A DNA stretch of 64,000 nt from Celeribacter baekdonensis (GTDB lineage: Bacteria; Pseudomonadota; Alphaproteobacteria; Rhodobacterales; Rhodobacteraceae): positions 62,001 to 126,000 of the forward strand of contig NZ_FNBL01000010.1 in assembly GCF_900102315.1 (NCBI RefSeq). Direction: 5' to 3'. The notes below the pieces were generated by a model. The model was not told the origin of the DNA, did no database searches, and was given only the letters and a program-made list of their open reading frames with translations. How positions within the stretch are numbered: position 1 is the stretch's first letter; every line of letters starts with the position of its first letter. The position numbers were made by a program, and so were the translations under genes. Shown in pieces: positions 35,635-44,577 of the stretch.

Positions 35635-36397
35635 TCTCGCGGGCAAGCGGGTCCTCGTTGCCGGCGGCGCTAGCGGTATTGGGGCAGTCATCGCCCGGTG
35701 CGCGGCATTGAACGGGGCTTTCGTTATTGTGGCGGACCGTGATCTTGGCGGGGCGCAGGCCGTGGCAGGGGAGTTGCCCCACGCCTCGGCGCTCGAACTG
35801 GACGTGACCGATCCCACTTCTATCGAGTCACTGGTTGATTGCCTCGAAACCGATGGCCTGGTTCCCGACGCGCTGGTTCAGTCCGCTGGAATTTGGGAGA
35901 TGGGGGGCGTTCTCGAAGCGGACAGGGCTTCCTTTGCACGGCTTTTCGCGGTCAACGTCGAAGGATGCTTCTTTACCCTTCAGGCCACCGCGCGCCTGAT
36001 GATTAGGCACGGCAGGCCGGGCGCCATCGTCACTCTTGCCTCGCAGGCCGGACGCCGGGGCGAGGCGGCATCGCCATTTTACGCGGCGACCAAGGCCTCG
36101 GTGATCAGCCTTACCCAATCGGCGGCGCTGGACCTGATCGGCCGCGGTATCCGGGTCAACGCCGTGGCCCCAGGAAACATTGATACGCCCATGTGGACGC
36201 AAGTTGACGCAAGCTTCGCCGCGCGAGACGGGCAATCGCTTGGGGACAAGACCCGCTCGGTTGCCGCGATGATCCCGATTGCCCGCTTCGCTACCCCCGA
36301 AGAAGTAGCCGAAGTCGTCGTATTCCTCATATCCGACCGAGCGAGCTATGTCGTTGGTCAGACTTGGAACGTCGACGGCGGCAACTTCCTGAGTTGA
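35600..36397 (+). CDS. SDR-family polyol dehydrogenase (SmoS sorbitol dehydrogenase-like)
   Basis: An SDR of about 257-265 residues with VAGGASGIGAVIA and catalytic YAATK; the ending QTWNVDGGNFLS and the LASQAGRRGEA block are very like Rhodobacter SmoS, which oxidises sorbitol, galactitol and L-iditol. The start is uncertain: a TTG at 35600 has no ribosome site, while a CTG at 35624 sits 5 nt after GGAGG. Either start overlaps the previous gene. It closes the tightly coupled chain. Confidence 0.82.
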   Translation: MCWPTEATLSGDLAGKRVLVAGGASGIGAVIARCAALNGAFVIVADRDLGGAQAVAGELPHASALELDVTDPTSIESLVDCLETDGLVPDALVQSAGIWEMGGVLEADRASFARLFAVNVEGCFFTLQATARLMIRHGRPGAIVTLASQAGRRGEAASPFYAATKASVISLTQSAALDLIGRGIRVNAVAPGNIDTPMWTQVDASFAARDGQSLGDKTRSVAAMIPIARFATPEEVAEVVVFLISDRASYVVGQTWNVDGGNFLS

Positions 36398-36423
36398 CCG
36401 TCCCAAAGGAGAACATAGCCCCG

Positions 36424-36987
36424 ATGTCCATCCAAATTTGTGCCTTCGACGAAGTCGAGACTTTCCTCGTACACGCGCCCGTTCATGTGCTGTCGATCCG
36501 CGATCCTGCAACCGCTCGGCCGCTGCCACTGAACGGGCGGAACGATGTCTCGGAACTAGAGTTTCATGACAGGATCGCCCTCGAGCCGGGAATCGATTTG
36601 CCAAGAATGGAACACGTTGACGCGATCATCGCGCTTGGTCGCCGCCACCTGCCCCGTGGCACGGTGCTCGTTCACTGTACAATGGGCATCTCGCGTTCGG
36701 CAGCCGCCGCTGCCATCATGCTGGCAGCGCATGAGCCTGCGCGCTCGGAGACCGCGATCTTCGATCAAATCCTCTCAATCCGCCCGATAGCGTGGCCCAG
36801 TTCCCTCTTGATCACACTTGCTGACCAGCGACTGAATAGGGGCGGACGACTTATTGAAGCGCTCGAGGCCTTTCATACTCGGCAGGTGCAAGCTGCACCG
36901 GAAACCGCCGCCATCATTGCGAGGTCCGGACGCGCCGCCGAAGTGGCCGCCGCCAAAACCCGCGCCGGGGTTAGAAACGTCCCATGA
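36424..36987 (+). CDS. dual-specificity/tyrosine phosphatase-like protein
   Basis: A 187-residue protein with the Cys-phosphatase P-loop HCTMGISRS (Cys nucleophile, Arg) and an upstream region that may give the general acid Asp. It starts 26 bp after the SDR, in the same direction, and the sugar operon may extend to it. Bacterial members dephosphorylate proteins, phospholipids, inositol phosphates or polysaccharide-related substrates. A sugar- or inositol-phosphate role is possible here but not shown. Confidence 0.75.
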   Translation: MSIQICAFDEVETFLVHAPVHVLSIRDPATARPLPLNGRNDVSELEFHDRIALEPGIDLPRMEHVDAIIALGRRHLPRGTVLVHCTMGISRSAAAAAIMLAAHEPARSETAIFDQILSIRPIAWPSSLLITLADQRLNRGGRLIEALEAFHTRQVQAAPETAAIIARSGRAAEVAAAKTRAGVRNVP

Positions 36988-37012
36988 TGTCACCAAGAGC
37001 CGCGAAATCAGC

Positions 37013-37471
37013 CTACCGAAGGCGGGCGGCCTGCTCCTTTACACGACGGATCGGCACCGACGATTCGATCGACGCCACGCCAGGCATCCGGGTTAGCCGG
37101 CGGGTCAGGAACTGTTCATACTCGGCAAGGTCACTTACGAGCACGAGCATGAGATAGTCGAAACTTCCCGTCATCAGCCAGCAATCCACAATTTCGGGGC
37201 AATCCCGGATCGTCTTTTCGAACTCGACGAGGCGATTTTCCACCTGCTGGTCCAGTTTCACGGAAACAAAAACACTAAAGCCGAAGCCTAGCTTCCCAGC
37301 ATCGATCCGCGCGCCGTAGCCCGTGATGATCTGATCCGCCTCGAGTTTGCGAATACGCCGTGCACAGGGAGTGGGCGACAAGCCCACCCGCTCTGCCAGA
37401 TCTTGGTGCGACACTCGGGCGTCCACACTAAGGACGCGCAGAATCTTTCTGTCTAGCTCATCGATCGCCAA
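37013..37471 (-). CDS. Lrp/AsnC-family regulator
   Basis: A 152-residue regulator: N-terminal helix-turn-helix (ELDRKILRVLSVDARVSHQDLAERVGLSPTPC) and C-terminal RAM effector domain (DCWLMTGSFDYLMLV). Lrp proteins sense amino acids or their keto acids. It is divergent from the E1-like gene at 37598, an arrangement like mdeR and mdeB of Pseudomonas putida, where the regulator controls methionine degradation. It probably controls that neighbour. Confidence 0.86.
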   Translation of the reverse strand: MAIDELDRKILRVLSVDARVSHQDLAERVGLSPTPCARRIRKLEADQIITGYGARIDAGKLGFGFSVFVSVKLDQQVENRLVEFEKTIRDCPEIVDCWLMTGSFDYLMLVLVSDLAEYEQFLTRRLTRMPGVASIESSVPIRRVKEQAARLR

Positions 37472-37597
37472 CGCCGTTTTCCTTCACTATTTCCAAGTTA
37501 TGCGCCGGATTTCTGCGAATACCTCGATTAAAGTTGAAGATATCGCAGGCAATTCGCACGATCAATGGTGTAATCTATGGAAACCTAGGAGGAGCGG

Positions 37598-39970
37598 ATG
37601 ACCATCGATTCACATCACCTCAAAATAGTCGAACAGCGGCTGCTTTGGCTGTCGCACTGGATGGTCCACCATGCGAACCACGTTCGGCCTAAGATCGACG
37701 GGATCAAGACCGGGGGTCACCAAGCCAGCTCAGCTTCGATGGTTTCGATCATGACGGCGCTCTACTTCCATACACTGCGCCCCCAAGACCGCGTTGCGGT
37801 CAAACCTCACGCCGCCCCGGTATATCATGCAATCCAGTACCTCATGGGCAACCAGACGCAGGAGCAAATGGCCGCGTTTCGCGGAATCGGCGGGGTTCAG
37901 AGCTATCCCTCGCGGACAAAAGACACTGACGACGTGGATTTTTCCACGGGTTCGGTCGGTCTTGGCGTGGCGATCACGGCCTTTGCTTCGTTGGTCCAGG
38001 ACTACGTTGCTGCCCGAACCTGGGCTAAGACTGCCCCTCTGGGACGTATGGTAGCGCTGGTAGGCGACGCGGAGCTGGACGAGGGAAACATCTACGAAGC
38101 CCTGCAAGAGGGATGGAAGAACAACCTCCGCAATTGCTGGTGGATCATCGACTATAACCGTCAGTCGCTGGACGGAATCGTGCGCGAAGGTCTGTTCGCC
38201 CGGATCGAGAAGATATTTGATGCCTTCGGCTGGGACGTCGTGCGAGTCAAACATGGCGCCTTGCAGCGGGCGGCCTTCGCGGAACCGGGCGGGCTACGGC
38301 TGCGCGACTGGATAGACGCTTGCCCCAATCAGGAATACGCCGCGCTCACTTATATGGGCGGCGCAGTCTGGCGCAGGCGGTTGATGGACGATATGGGCGA
38401 TCAGGGGGACGTGACAGCGCTGATTGAAAAGCGCAACGACGCGGAACTGGCCACGCTAATGGAGAACCTCGGCGGAAACTGCGTGCACACGATGGCTGAG
38501 GTTTACGACGGCATCGACCATGACCGGCCGACCTGCATCCTGGCCTATACCGTGAAGGGCTGGGGCACGCCGATCGCCGGCCACAAGGACAACCACGGCG
38601 GGCTAATGACTTCTGCACAATTTGCCGCGTGGCGGGAACACATGGGCATCCAGCCGGGGCAGGAGTGGGACCCGATGGCTGCGGTGCCGGATCGCGCCGC
38701 AATGCGGGATTTTCTCGCGACCGTTCCCTTCTTCGCCCAAGGACCGAGGCGGTTGTCTGATGACAGGCTCCCGGTGCCCGAAATAGCCGTTGACAGCGAC
38801 CGGGAAATCTCCACCCAGATGGCCTTCGGCAAGATCCTTGATGGCATCGGCAAATCGGGGGGGCCTCTCGCAGACCGTATTCTGACGACTTCGCCCGACG
38901 TGACCGGTACCACCAGCCTTGGCCCTTGGGTCAATCGTCGCAAGCTGTTCGCACGGCAGGTGCAGAAAGATGCTTTCATCGAGCATCGGATACCTTCGAC
39001 CGCGCGGTGGGAATTCACCCCGGAAGGCCAGCATCTGGAACTGGGCATTGCCGAGATGAACCTGTTCTTGCTGCTCGGTGCGGCAGGTCTTTCGCACAGC
39101 CTGTTTGGCAAGCGGCTGATACCCATCGGTACGGTCTACGATCCATTCGTGCATCGCGGTCTGGATGCCCTGAACTACGCCTGTTACCAGGATGCGCGGT
39201 TCATGATTGTGGGTACGCCCTCCGGCGTCACCCTTGCTCCAGAGGGCGGCGCCCACCAGTCCATCGGCACGCCGCTCACGGGCATGGCGCAGGATGGACT
39301 GGCCAGTTTTGAGCCCGCATTTGCCGATGAACTGGCCGTGATCATGAGTTGGGCCTTCGACTACATGCAACGCGACGGCGGCGGCGATCCGGACGAACGC
39401 ACCTGGCTGCGCGACGAAACCGGCGGGTCGGTCTACCTGCGGCTCACGACGAAGCCGCTTGAACAACCGGGACGCCGCGTCGACGAGGACTTTCGGCAGG
39501 GGGCCGTCGACGGCGCGTACTGGCTGCGCAAGCCCGGGCCGAATTGTTCTGTCGTAATCGCCTACCAGGGCGCGGTGGCTGATGAGGCGATTGCAGCCGC
39601 GGGCGCCGTGGCAGAACATCGCCGTGACATCGGCGTTCTCGCGGTCACGTCAGCCGACAGGCTGAACGCAAGCTGGACCGCTGCGCAACGTGCTCGGGCG
39701 CGCGGGCGGACCGATGCCCGCAGCCATGTTGAGCGTCTGATGGAGGTTCTGCCGCGTGACTGCACGCTGGTGACGGTGATAGACGGACATCCCGCCACCC
39801 TGTCCTGGCTTGGCTCCGTTGCAGGTCATCGCACCATCGCGCATGGCGTGGAGCACTTCGGCCAATCCGGCAATATAGACGACCTCTACCGTCATTTCGG
39901 GATAGACAGGCATGCCTTGATCAACTCTATTAGCGCTCTGACCGCGGGGTGTCACATCTCAGTCAGCTGA
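37598..39970 (+). CDS. AceE/MdeB-like 2-oxoacid dehydrogenase E1 / transketolase-like enzyme
   Basis: A 790-residue thiamine-diphosphate enzyme of the homodimeric pyruvate dehydrogenase E1 type. Recognisable parts are HQASSASMVSIMTALYF, the thiamine motif GDAELDEGNIYEAL with NRQSLDG, KGWGTPIAGHKDNHGG and ELGIAEMNLFLLL. It is about 100 residues shorter than AceE. No E2 or E3 gene is nearby, and it faces an Lrp regulator as MdeB does, so 2-oxobutyrate or a similar branched or amino-acid derived 2-oxoacid is a likely substrate. GGAGG precedes the ATG. Confidence 0.84.
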   Translation: MTIDSHHLKIVEQRLLWLSHWMVHHANHVRPKIDGIKTGGHQASSASMVSIMTALYFHTLRPQDRVAVKPHAAPVYHAIQYLMGNQTQEQMAAFRGIGGVQSYPSRTKDTDDVDFSTGSVGLGVAITAFASLVQDYVAARTWAKTAPLGRMVALVGDAELDEGNIYEALQEGWKNNLRNCWWIIDYNRQSLDGIVREGLFARIEKIFDAFGWDVVRVKHGALQRAAFAEPGGLRLRDWIDACPNQEYAALTYMGGAVWRRRLMDDMGDQGDVTALIEKRNDAELATLMENLGGNCVHTMAEVYDGIDHDRPTCILAYTVKGWGTPIAGHKDNHGGLMTSAQFAAWREHMGIQPGQEWDPMAAVPDRAAMRDFLATVPFFAQGPRRLSDDRLPVPEIAVDSDREISTQMAFGKILDGIGKSGGPLADRILTTSPDVTGTTSLGPWVNRRKLFARQVQKDAFIEHRIPSTARWEFTPEGQHLELGIAEMNLFLLLGAAGLSHSLFGKRLIPIGTVYDPFVHRGLDALNYACYQDARFMIVGTPSGVTLAPEGGAHQSIGTPLTGMAQDGLASFEPAFADELAVIMSWAFDYMQRDGGGDPDERTWLRDETGGSVYLRLTTKPLEQPGRRVDEDFRQGAVDGAYWLRKPGPNCSVVIAYQGAVADEAIAAAGAVAEHRRDIGVLAVTSADRLNASWTAAQRARARGRTDARSHVERLMEVLPRDCTLVTVIDGHPATLSWLGSVAGHRTIAHGVEHFGQSGNIDDLYRHFGIDRHALINSISALTAGCHISVS

Positions 39971-39986
39971 TGTTGCAGCCAAGCAA

Positions 39987-40620
39987 TCAAGCCACGCCCC
40001 GGGCACTGCTGGCATAGCCCAAATCGCGGGAAATGCCCTGAGCTGCCAGATGGATTTCATGGGCGAGCTTTCTCAAACCCTCATCATCGATTCGGCTGGC
40101 AATAGAGGAGGCGCTGATAGCGGCGACTGGATGACCAGTATGATCGAAAACTGGAGCAGCCGCGCAGCGTATTCCGATTTCGCATTCCTCATCGTCGATC
40201 GCCCAGCCTTGCCGTTTCACTCGGTCCAGTTCCGCGCGAAATTGCACGGGATCGGTGATTGAGTTGGGGGTCGCCGCCACAAGTCCCTGTCCAACCAACG
40301 CTTCGACACGTTCGGGCGCGGACAACGCGAGGATGGCTTTGCCCAATGCGGTGGAAACTGCCTGCCGCCGCAGCCCGACAGAAGAAGCCAACCGGGCCCC
40401 TTTCAACGTTTCGTACTTGTCGATGTAGACGACCATATCGCCATCGACGACACCAAGATGTGCAGTCAGAGCAGTCCGCTCTACGAGGTCGGAAACTACC
40501 GGCTGAGCAACGCGGCGCAGATCCAAACCGCCAAAGCACTGCGCTGAAAGAAGCAAGATGCGTGGCCCTGGATTGTATTGCCCCGAAGCGTCGTCTTGCT
40601 CGGCAAAACCGGCGGCTGAG
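39987..40620 (-). pseudogene. truncated IclR-family regulator (effector domain without HTH)
   Basis: IclR homology reads from SAAGFAEQDDASGQYNPGPR through LLLSAQCFGGLDLRRVAQPVV to the C-terminal effector domain (HLGVVDGDMVVYIDKYET, SALG-type VSTALGKAILAL, CAAAPVFDHTGHPVAAIS). The N-terminal recognition helices are missing: homology ends near 40620, where the AraC fragment begins on the other strand. A TTG at 40556 is the only plausible remaining start, giving an effector-only protein. It lies convergent to the E1-like gene. Confidence 0.75.
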
Positions 40621-40819
40621 CACCGAAAACACGTCTTTTCAAACGATCAAAGACGGGCTGCGGCGGGATCTGGCGATCCGTGATCTCGCTGCAGGCAAAA
40701 GCATCAACGCGATTGCGCAGGATACGGGCTTTGCCTCAACTGCGAATTTTCACCGTGCTTTCAAGCAGTGGGCAGGCACGACGCCTGTCACCTATCGCCG
40801 AACCCTTGCTCGCCCATAG
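40609..40819 (+). pseudogene. C-terminal fragment of an AraC-family regulator
   Basis: The frame from about 40609 encodes RRLSTENTSFQTIKDGLRRD, then the second helix-turn-helix of AraC proteins (NAIAQDTGFASTANFHRAFKQWAGTTP) and stops. The effector domain and first HTH half are absent. It is joined head to head to the IclR remnant, so one deletion probably removed the 5' parts of both regulators. No start codon with a ribosome site is evident. Confidence 0.75.
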
Positions 40820-40826
40820 CAGCAAA

Positions 40827-40857
40827 ACACTGCCTGATGCACAGCAACGGGCAGTGT
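40827..40857 (-). terminator. rho-independent terminator of the iol operon
   Basis: ACACTGCC (40827-40834) pairs with GGCAGTGT (40850-40857). On the minus strand the stem is followed directly by TTTTGC, 15 bp after the iolB stop. It may also stop transcripts from the plus strand. Confidence 0.65.
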
Positions 40858-40871
40858 CGGGCGCTCTCCAC

Positions 40872-41699
40872 TCATGGTGCATCGCGCCTTGCGATCCAGT
40901 CGTGATCGGGATGGTTCTTGAACCGCCAGTTGCGGCGTGGGCCGGCCATGACGTTGAGATAATACATCTCGTAGCCGTAAGGCGCGCCGCAGGGATGATG
41001 GCCCTTGGGCACAAGTGTCACATCATGGCTGGAGACCGACATCGTTTCATCCAGCGATCCATCTTCCGTCCAGACGCGCTGGTGGCCATAACCCTGATCA
41101 GGGTTCAACCGGTGATAATAGGTCTCCTCGAGATAGGTCATATTCGGGAAGTCATCCTCATCATGCCGATGCGGCGGATAGGAGGACCAATGGCCCGAAG
41201 GGGTGAAGACCTCCGTCACCAGAAGGCTATCGGCGACATCCCGATCTTCCATCGCGATATTGTTGATATAGCGCGTGTTGGTCCCCTTGCCGCGCTCGGT
41301 CAGGCTGATCCCCTCCGGCCCCAAGCGCCGCGCTCTATGGCCCGAATGACCCGGCGCAGTGCAGACGGCAAGAGTACAATCGCTGGTGGCTTTTGCAGAC
41401 CAATCCGAGCCATTGGGGATATAGGCGCAATGTGGCGGTGTCTTCTCGAACACGCTCATCCGCTCGCCCATCTCGCCAAAATCCTTGCCGCCGCCCGCGA
41501 TCTCGGCCTTGCCCTCGACAAGCACCAAGATCACTTCGCGGTCACCGGTTTCCTCGGCCACGTTCTCACCCGCTTTCAGGCGGTAGAGACCAAAGCCGAC
41601 ATAGCCCCAATCAGGGCTTTTCGGCCCCTTGGCACTGGCAACGGTGATGTCATGCACCTTTCCTGCGGTGCCACTCGGGCGCCTGAGCAAATCCGACAT
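40872..41699 (-). CDS. iolB: 5-deoxy-glucuronate isomerase
   Basis: A 275-residue double cupin (KduI/IolB family). Metal-binding His/Glu residues lie in the SSYPPHRHDEDDFPNMTYLEETYYH block and near GHHPCGAPYGYEMYYLNVMAG. It converts 5-deoxy-glucuronate to 2-deoxy-5-keto-gluconate in myo-inositol breakdown. It is the last gene of the leftward iol operon, 28 bp after iolE, and ends at a terminator. Confidence 0.93.
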   Translation of the reverse strand: MSDLLRRPSGTAGKVHDITVASAKGPKSPDWGYVGFGLYRLKAGENVAEETGDREVILVLVEGKAEIAGGGKDFGEMGERMSVFEKTPPHCAYIPNGSDWSAKATSDCTLAVCTAPGHSGHRARRLGPEGISLTERGKGTNTRYINNIAMEDRDVADSLLVTEVFTPSGHWSSYPPHRHDEDDFPNMTYLEETYYHRLNPDQGYGHQRVWTEDGSLDETMSVSSHDVTLVPKGHHPCGAPYGYEMYYLNVMAGPRRNWRFKNHPDHDWIARRDAP

Positions 41700-41727
41700 G
41701 AAATCTCTCCTTCCTTGAGCCTGCCGA

Positions 41728-42630
41728 TCAACCGATCAGGCCGACCTCTTTCGCGAGGGTTTTAAGGGTTTTGAGGCCCAGCGATTGATAGGTGAGCGGG
41801 TTGCGCTGATCGGGATCTTGCTCGGCTTCGATCACGATCCAGCCATCATAGCCATGCTCTGCCAGAACCCCGAGGCAGTCGCGGAAATCGACCGCGCCCT
41901 CGGTATCCCCTGGAACAGTAAAGACGCCGCGCCGCACACCCTCCAAAAAGCTGAGATGCTGCGCGCGGACCTCTGCCATCATCGCGCCGCGGATGTTCTT
42001 GGCGTGGAAATGGCTCACGCGGTCAATGTGCTTGCGCAGGTAAGGCGCAGGATCGGCCCCGTTCGAGCCAAAGTAGAAATGCCCCGCATCGAACAGCAGC
42101 CGCGTCTCAGGGCCGGTGGCGTCCATGAACAGGTCGATCTCGGCAGGGGTTTCGACGACGGTGCCCATGTGATGGTGATAGGTCAGCGGCAAGCCCTCTG
42201 CGGCACAATGCGCGGCGACGGCCTCGACCTTCGCGCCGAATGCGGCCCATTGCTCTGGGGCCAGCGCGGGGCTGTCCCGCAGAGGCGCATTATCATTGCC
42301 GTGGATCGCGTTCGAGGTCTCGCAGGCGATGCAAACCGTGCAGCCCATCGCCTTGAGCCGATCGAGATGCGGTTGGATCATCGCGATCTCTTCCTCGACA
42401 GAGCGCTCCAGCAGGTTGAGCGAATACCAAGCAGAGATGAAGGCGAGCCCGTGCGGCGCGAGCACCGCTTTCAGCTCTTGCGCATCCCATGGCATCTTAT
42501 GGCCGTTCTCGATGCCGTCGAAGCCGATCTGGCCCGCCTCCGTGAGGCATTGCTCCAGCGAGATATGTGCGCCGAGGGTCTGGTCATCATCATTGGACCA
42601 CGCGATGGGGTTTGTTCCGAAACGGATCAT
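41728..42630 (-). CDS. iolE: inosose dehydratase
   Basis: A 300-residue TIM-barrel dehydratase of the xylose-isomerase-like family. Start [16 protein letters not shown], metal-binding [24 protein letters not shown] and VIEAEQDP are typical of IolE. It removes water from scyllo-inosose to give the trihydroxycyclohexane-1,2-dione. The ATG at 42630 matches the usual N-terminus; the longer frame is not homologous. It lies 111 bp after iolD. Confidence 0.93.
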   Translation of the reverse strand: MIRFGTNPIAWSNDDDQTLGAHISLEQCLTEAGQIGFDGIENGHKMPWDAQELKAVLAPHGLAFISAWYSLNLLERSVEEEIAMIQPHLDRLKAMGCTVCIACETSNAIHGNDNAPLRDSPALAPEQWAAFGAKVEAVAAHCAAEGLPLTYHHHMGTVVETPAEIDLFMDATGPETRLLFDAGHFYFGSNGADPAPYLRKHIDRVSHFHAKNIRGAMMAEVRAQHLSFLEGVRRGVFTVPGDTEGAVDFRDCLGVLAEHGYDGWIVIEAEQDPDQRNPLTYQSLGLKTLKTLAKEVGLIG

Positions 42631-42741
42631 GGACTTTGTCCTAGTGTTAAGGGTCTGTGTGCGAAAATCTGGTTGGCAGGATCGGGTTGGGTGGGAGGGC
42701 AATGCTTCGCACCGCCGCAACCCGTTCTTTTGGAAAAGGCC

Positions 42742-44577
42742 TCAGCCCATCGCGCGGGCGCGCAACCGTGCCGCGTAGGCCGCGCGCTTTTCGCGCACCG
42801 CGTCCCGCTCGGAGACTTCCGGCACCGCGACATCCCACCACCAGCCGCCCTCTGCGGTATTGGGATAGGGATCGGTGTCGATCACCACGACATAGGGGCC
42901 GTTGATCTCAGGCGCCTTGGCCAGCGCGGCTTCCAGCTCCGCGATGGTTGTCACATGCAGGCTTGTCGCCCCCATCGCCGTCGCATGCGCTGCAAAATCA
43001 ATCTTGGAATTTGCCCCCATATGCGAATGGGCCAAGAGGTTGTTGAACTCCGCCCCGCCCGTCCCCATTTGCAGCCGGTTGATGCAGCCATAGCCCCGGT
43101 TGTCCGTGAGGACGATGGTGAAGGAAATCCCCATCATCGCCGCCGTCGCCAGCTCGGAATTGGCCATCATATAGCTGCCGTCACCGACCATACAGATCAC
43201 ATCGCGCTCGGGCTGCGCCATCTTGATCCCCATCGCGCCTGCGACCTCATAGCCCATGCAGCTAAAGCCGTATTCCATATGGTAGCCGCCCGCGCGCGGC
43301 GCTTTCCACAGCTTGTGCAACTCGCCCGGCATGGTGCCCGCCGCGGACATCACCACTGTATCCTTGCCAGAGGCCCGTTGCACCGCGCCGATCACCTGTT
43401 GGTCGGTGGGCAAAGCATTCGCGTCCTTGCCCTGCGGCGCCGCAGTCAGCGGATCAACCGAGGCAAACCATTTCCCGCGCAGCGTCCAGTCCGCCTCAGG
43501 CGCTTTGAAGCCCCCGAGCGCCTGCGTCAGCTCGCCCAAGCCCCGCAGCGCATCGCATTGCAAAGGGGTCGCACCATGTTTCACCGCGTCATAGGCGGCA
43601 ACATTAAGGCTGACGAGTTTACGCGCAGGGTTCTGGAACAGATGCCACGAGCCCGTCGTGAAATCCTGAAATCGGGTGCCAACACCCAGCACCAGATCGG
43701 CGGTCTCGCAGATCGCATTTGCGCTTGCGGCCCCCGTCACGCCCACCGGCCCGAAGTTCAGCGGATGATCCCATGCCAGCGCGGATTTGCCCGCCTGGCT
43801 CTCGACAACCGGAATTCCATGCCTCTCGGCGAAGGCTTGCAACGCCGCCGCAGCGCCCGAGAAATGCACCCCGCCGCCCGCGATGATCACAGGCGCTTTC
43901 GCCGCGCGGATCAGCTCCGCCACTTCGGCAAGTTCGGTTGCATCCGCGCCGATCCGGCGCTGACGCCAGATCTTCGGCGCGAAGAAGGCCTTGGGGTAGT
44001 CATAGGCCTCGGCCTGTACATCCTGACAGAAGGCAAGACACACCGGCCCGCACTCGGCAGGATCTGTCATCGTCGCAAAAGCGCGCGGCAAGGCGGTCAG
44101 CAAATGTTCGGGCCGCAGGATTCTATCAAAATACCGCACGACAGGTTTGAAGCAATCATTGGCGCTGATCGTGCCGTCGGTCCAATCCTCGATCTGTTGC
44201 AACACCGGATCCGGTCCGCGATTGGCAAACACATCACCGGGCAGCAGCAGGAGCGGCAAGCGGTTCACATGCGCCAAGGCGGCGGCGGTGACCATATTTG
44301 TCGCACCCGGCCCGATGGAAGAGGTCACCGCCATCGCGCGGCGGCGGCCCTGCTGTTTGGCATAGGCAATGGCGGCGTGGCACATCGTCTGCTCGTTATG
44401 GCCGCGATAGGTCTGGATTGCATCGCGCGACGCATAGAGCGCCTCACCCAAGCCTGCCACGTTTCCATGACCGAAGATCGCCCAAACACCGCCCAAGAAC
44501 GGCACCCCGTCTTCGTTCAACTGGACCGAGATATATTTGACCAGCGCCTGTGCGGCGGTCAGCCGGATCGTGCTCAT
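42742..44577 (-). CDS. iolD: 3D-(3,5/4)-trihydroxycyclohexane-1,2-dione acylhydrolase
   Basis: A 611-residue thiamine-diphosphate enzyme of the acetolactate-synthase fold. Thiamine motif GDGSYMMANSELATA (with NRGYGCINRLQMGTGG), catalytic-Glu region and GGGVHFSGA in the middle domain are visible. It opens the inositol-derived ring to 5-deoxy-glucuronate. The ATG at 44577 overlaps the iolC stop (ATGA). A long antisense frame covers most of this gene but is an artefact of GC-rich codon use. Confidence 0.93.
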   Translation of the reverse strand: MSTIRLTAAQALVKYISVQLNEDGVPFLGGVWAIFGHGNVAGLGEALYASRDAIQTYRGHNEQTMCHAAIAYAKQQGRRRAMAVTSSIGPGATNMVTAAALAHVNRLPLLLLPGDVFANRGPDPVLQQIEDWTDGTISANDCFKPVVRYFDRILRPEHLLTALPRAFATMTDPAECGPVCLAFCQDVQAEAYDYPKAFFAPKIWRQRRIGADATELAEVAELIRAAKAPVIIAGGGVHFSGAAAALQAFAERHGIPVVESQAGKSALAWDHPLNFGPVGVTGAASANAICETADLVLGVGTRFQDFTTGSWHLFQNPARKLVSLNVAAYDAVKHGATPLQCDALRGLGELTQALGGFKAPEADWTLRGKWFASVDPLTAAPQGKDANALPTDQQVIGAVQRASGKDTVVMSAAGTMPGELHKLWKAPRAGGYHMEYGFSCMGYEVAGAMGIKMAQPERDVICMVGDGSYMMANSELATAAMMGISFTIVLTDNRGYGCINRLQMGTGGAEFNNLLAHSHMGANSKIDFAAHATAMGATSLHVTTIAELEAALAKAPEINGPYVVVIDTDPYPNTAEGGWWWDVAVPEVSERDAVREKRAAYAARLRARAMG

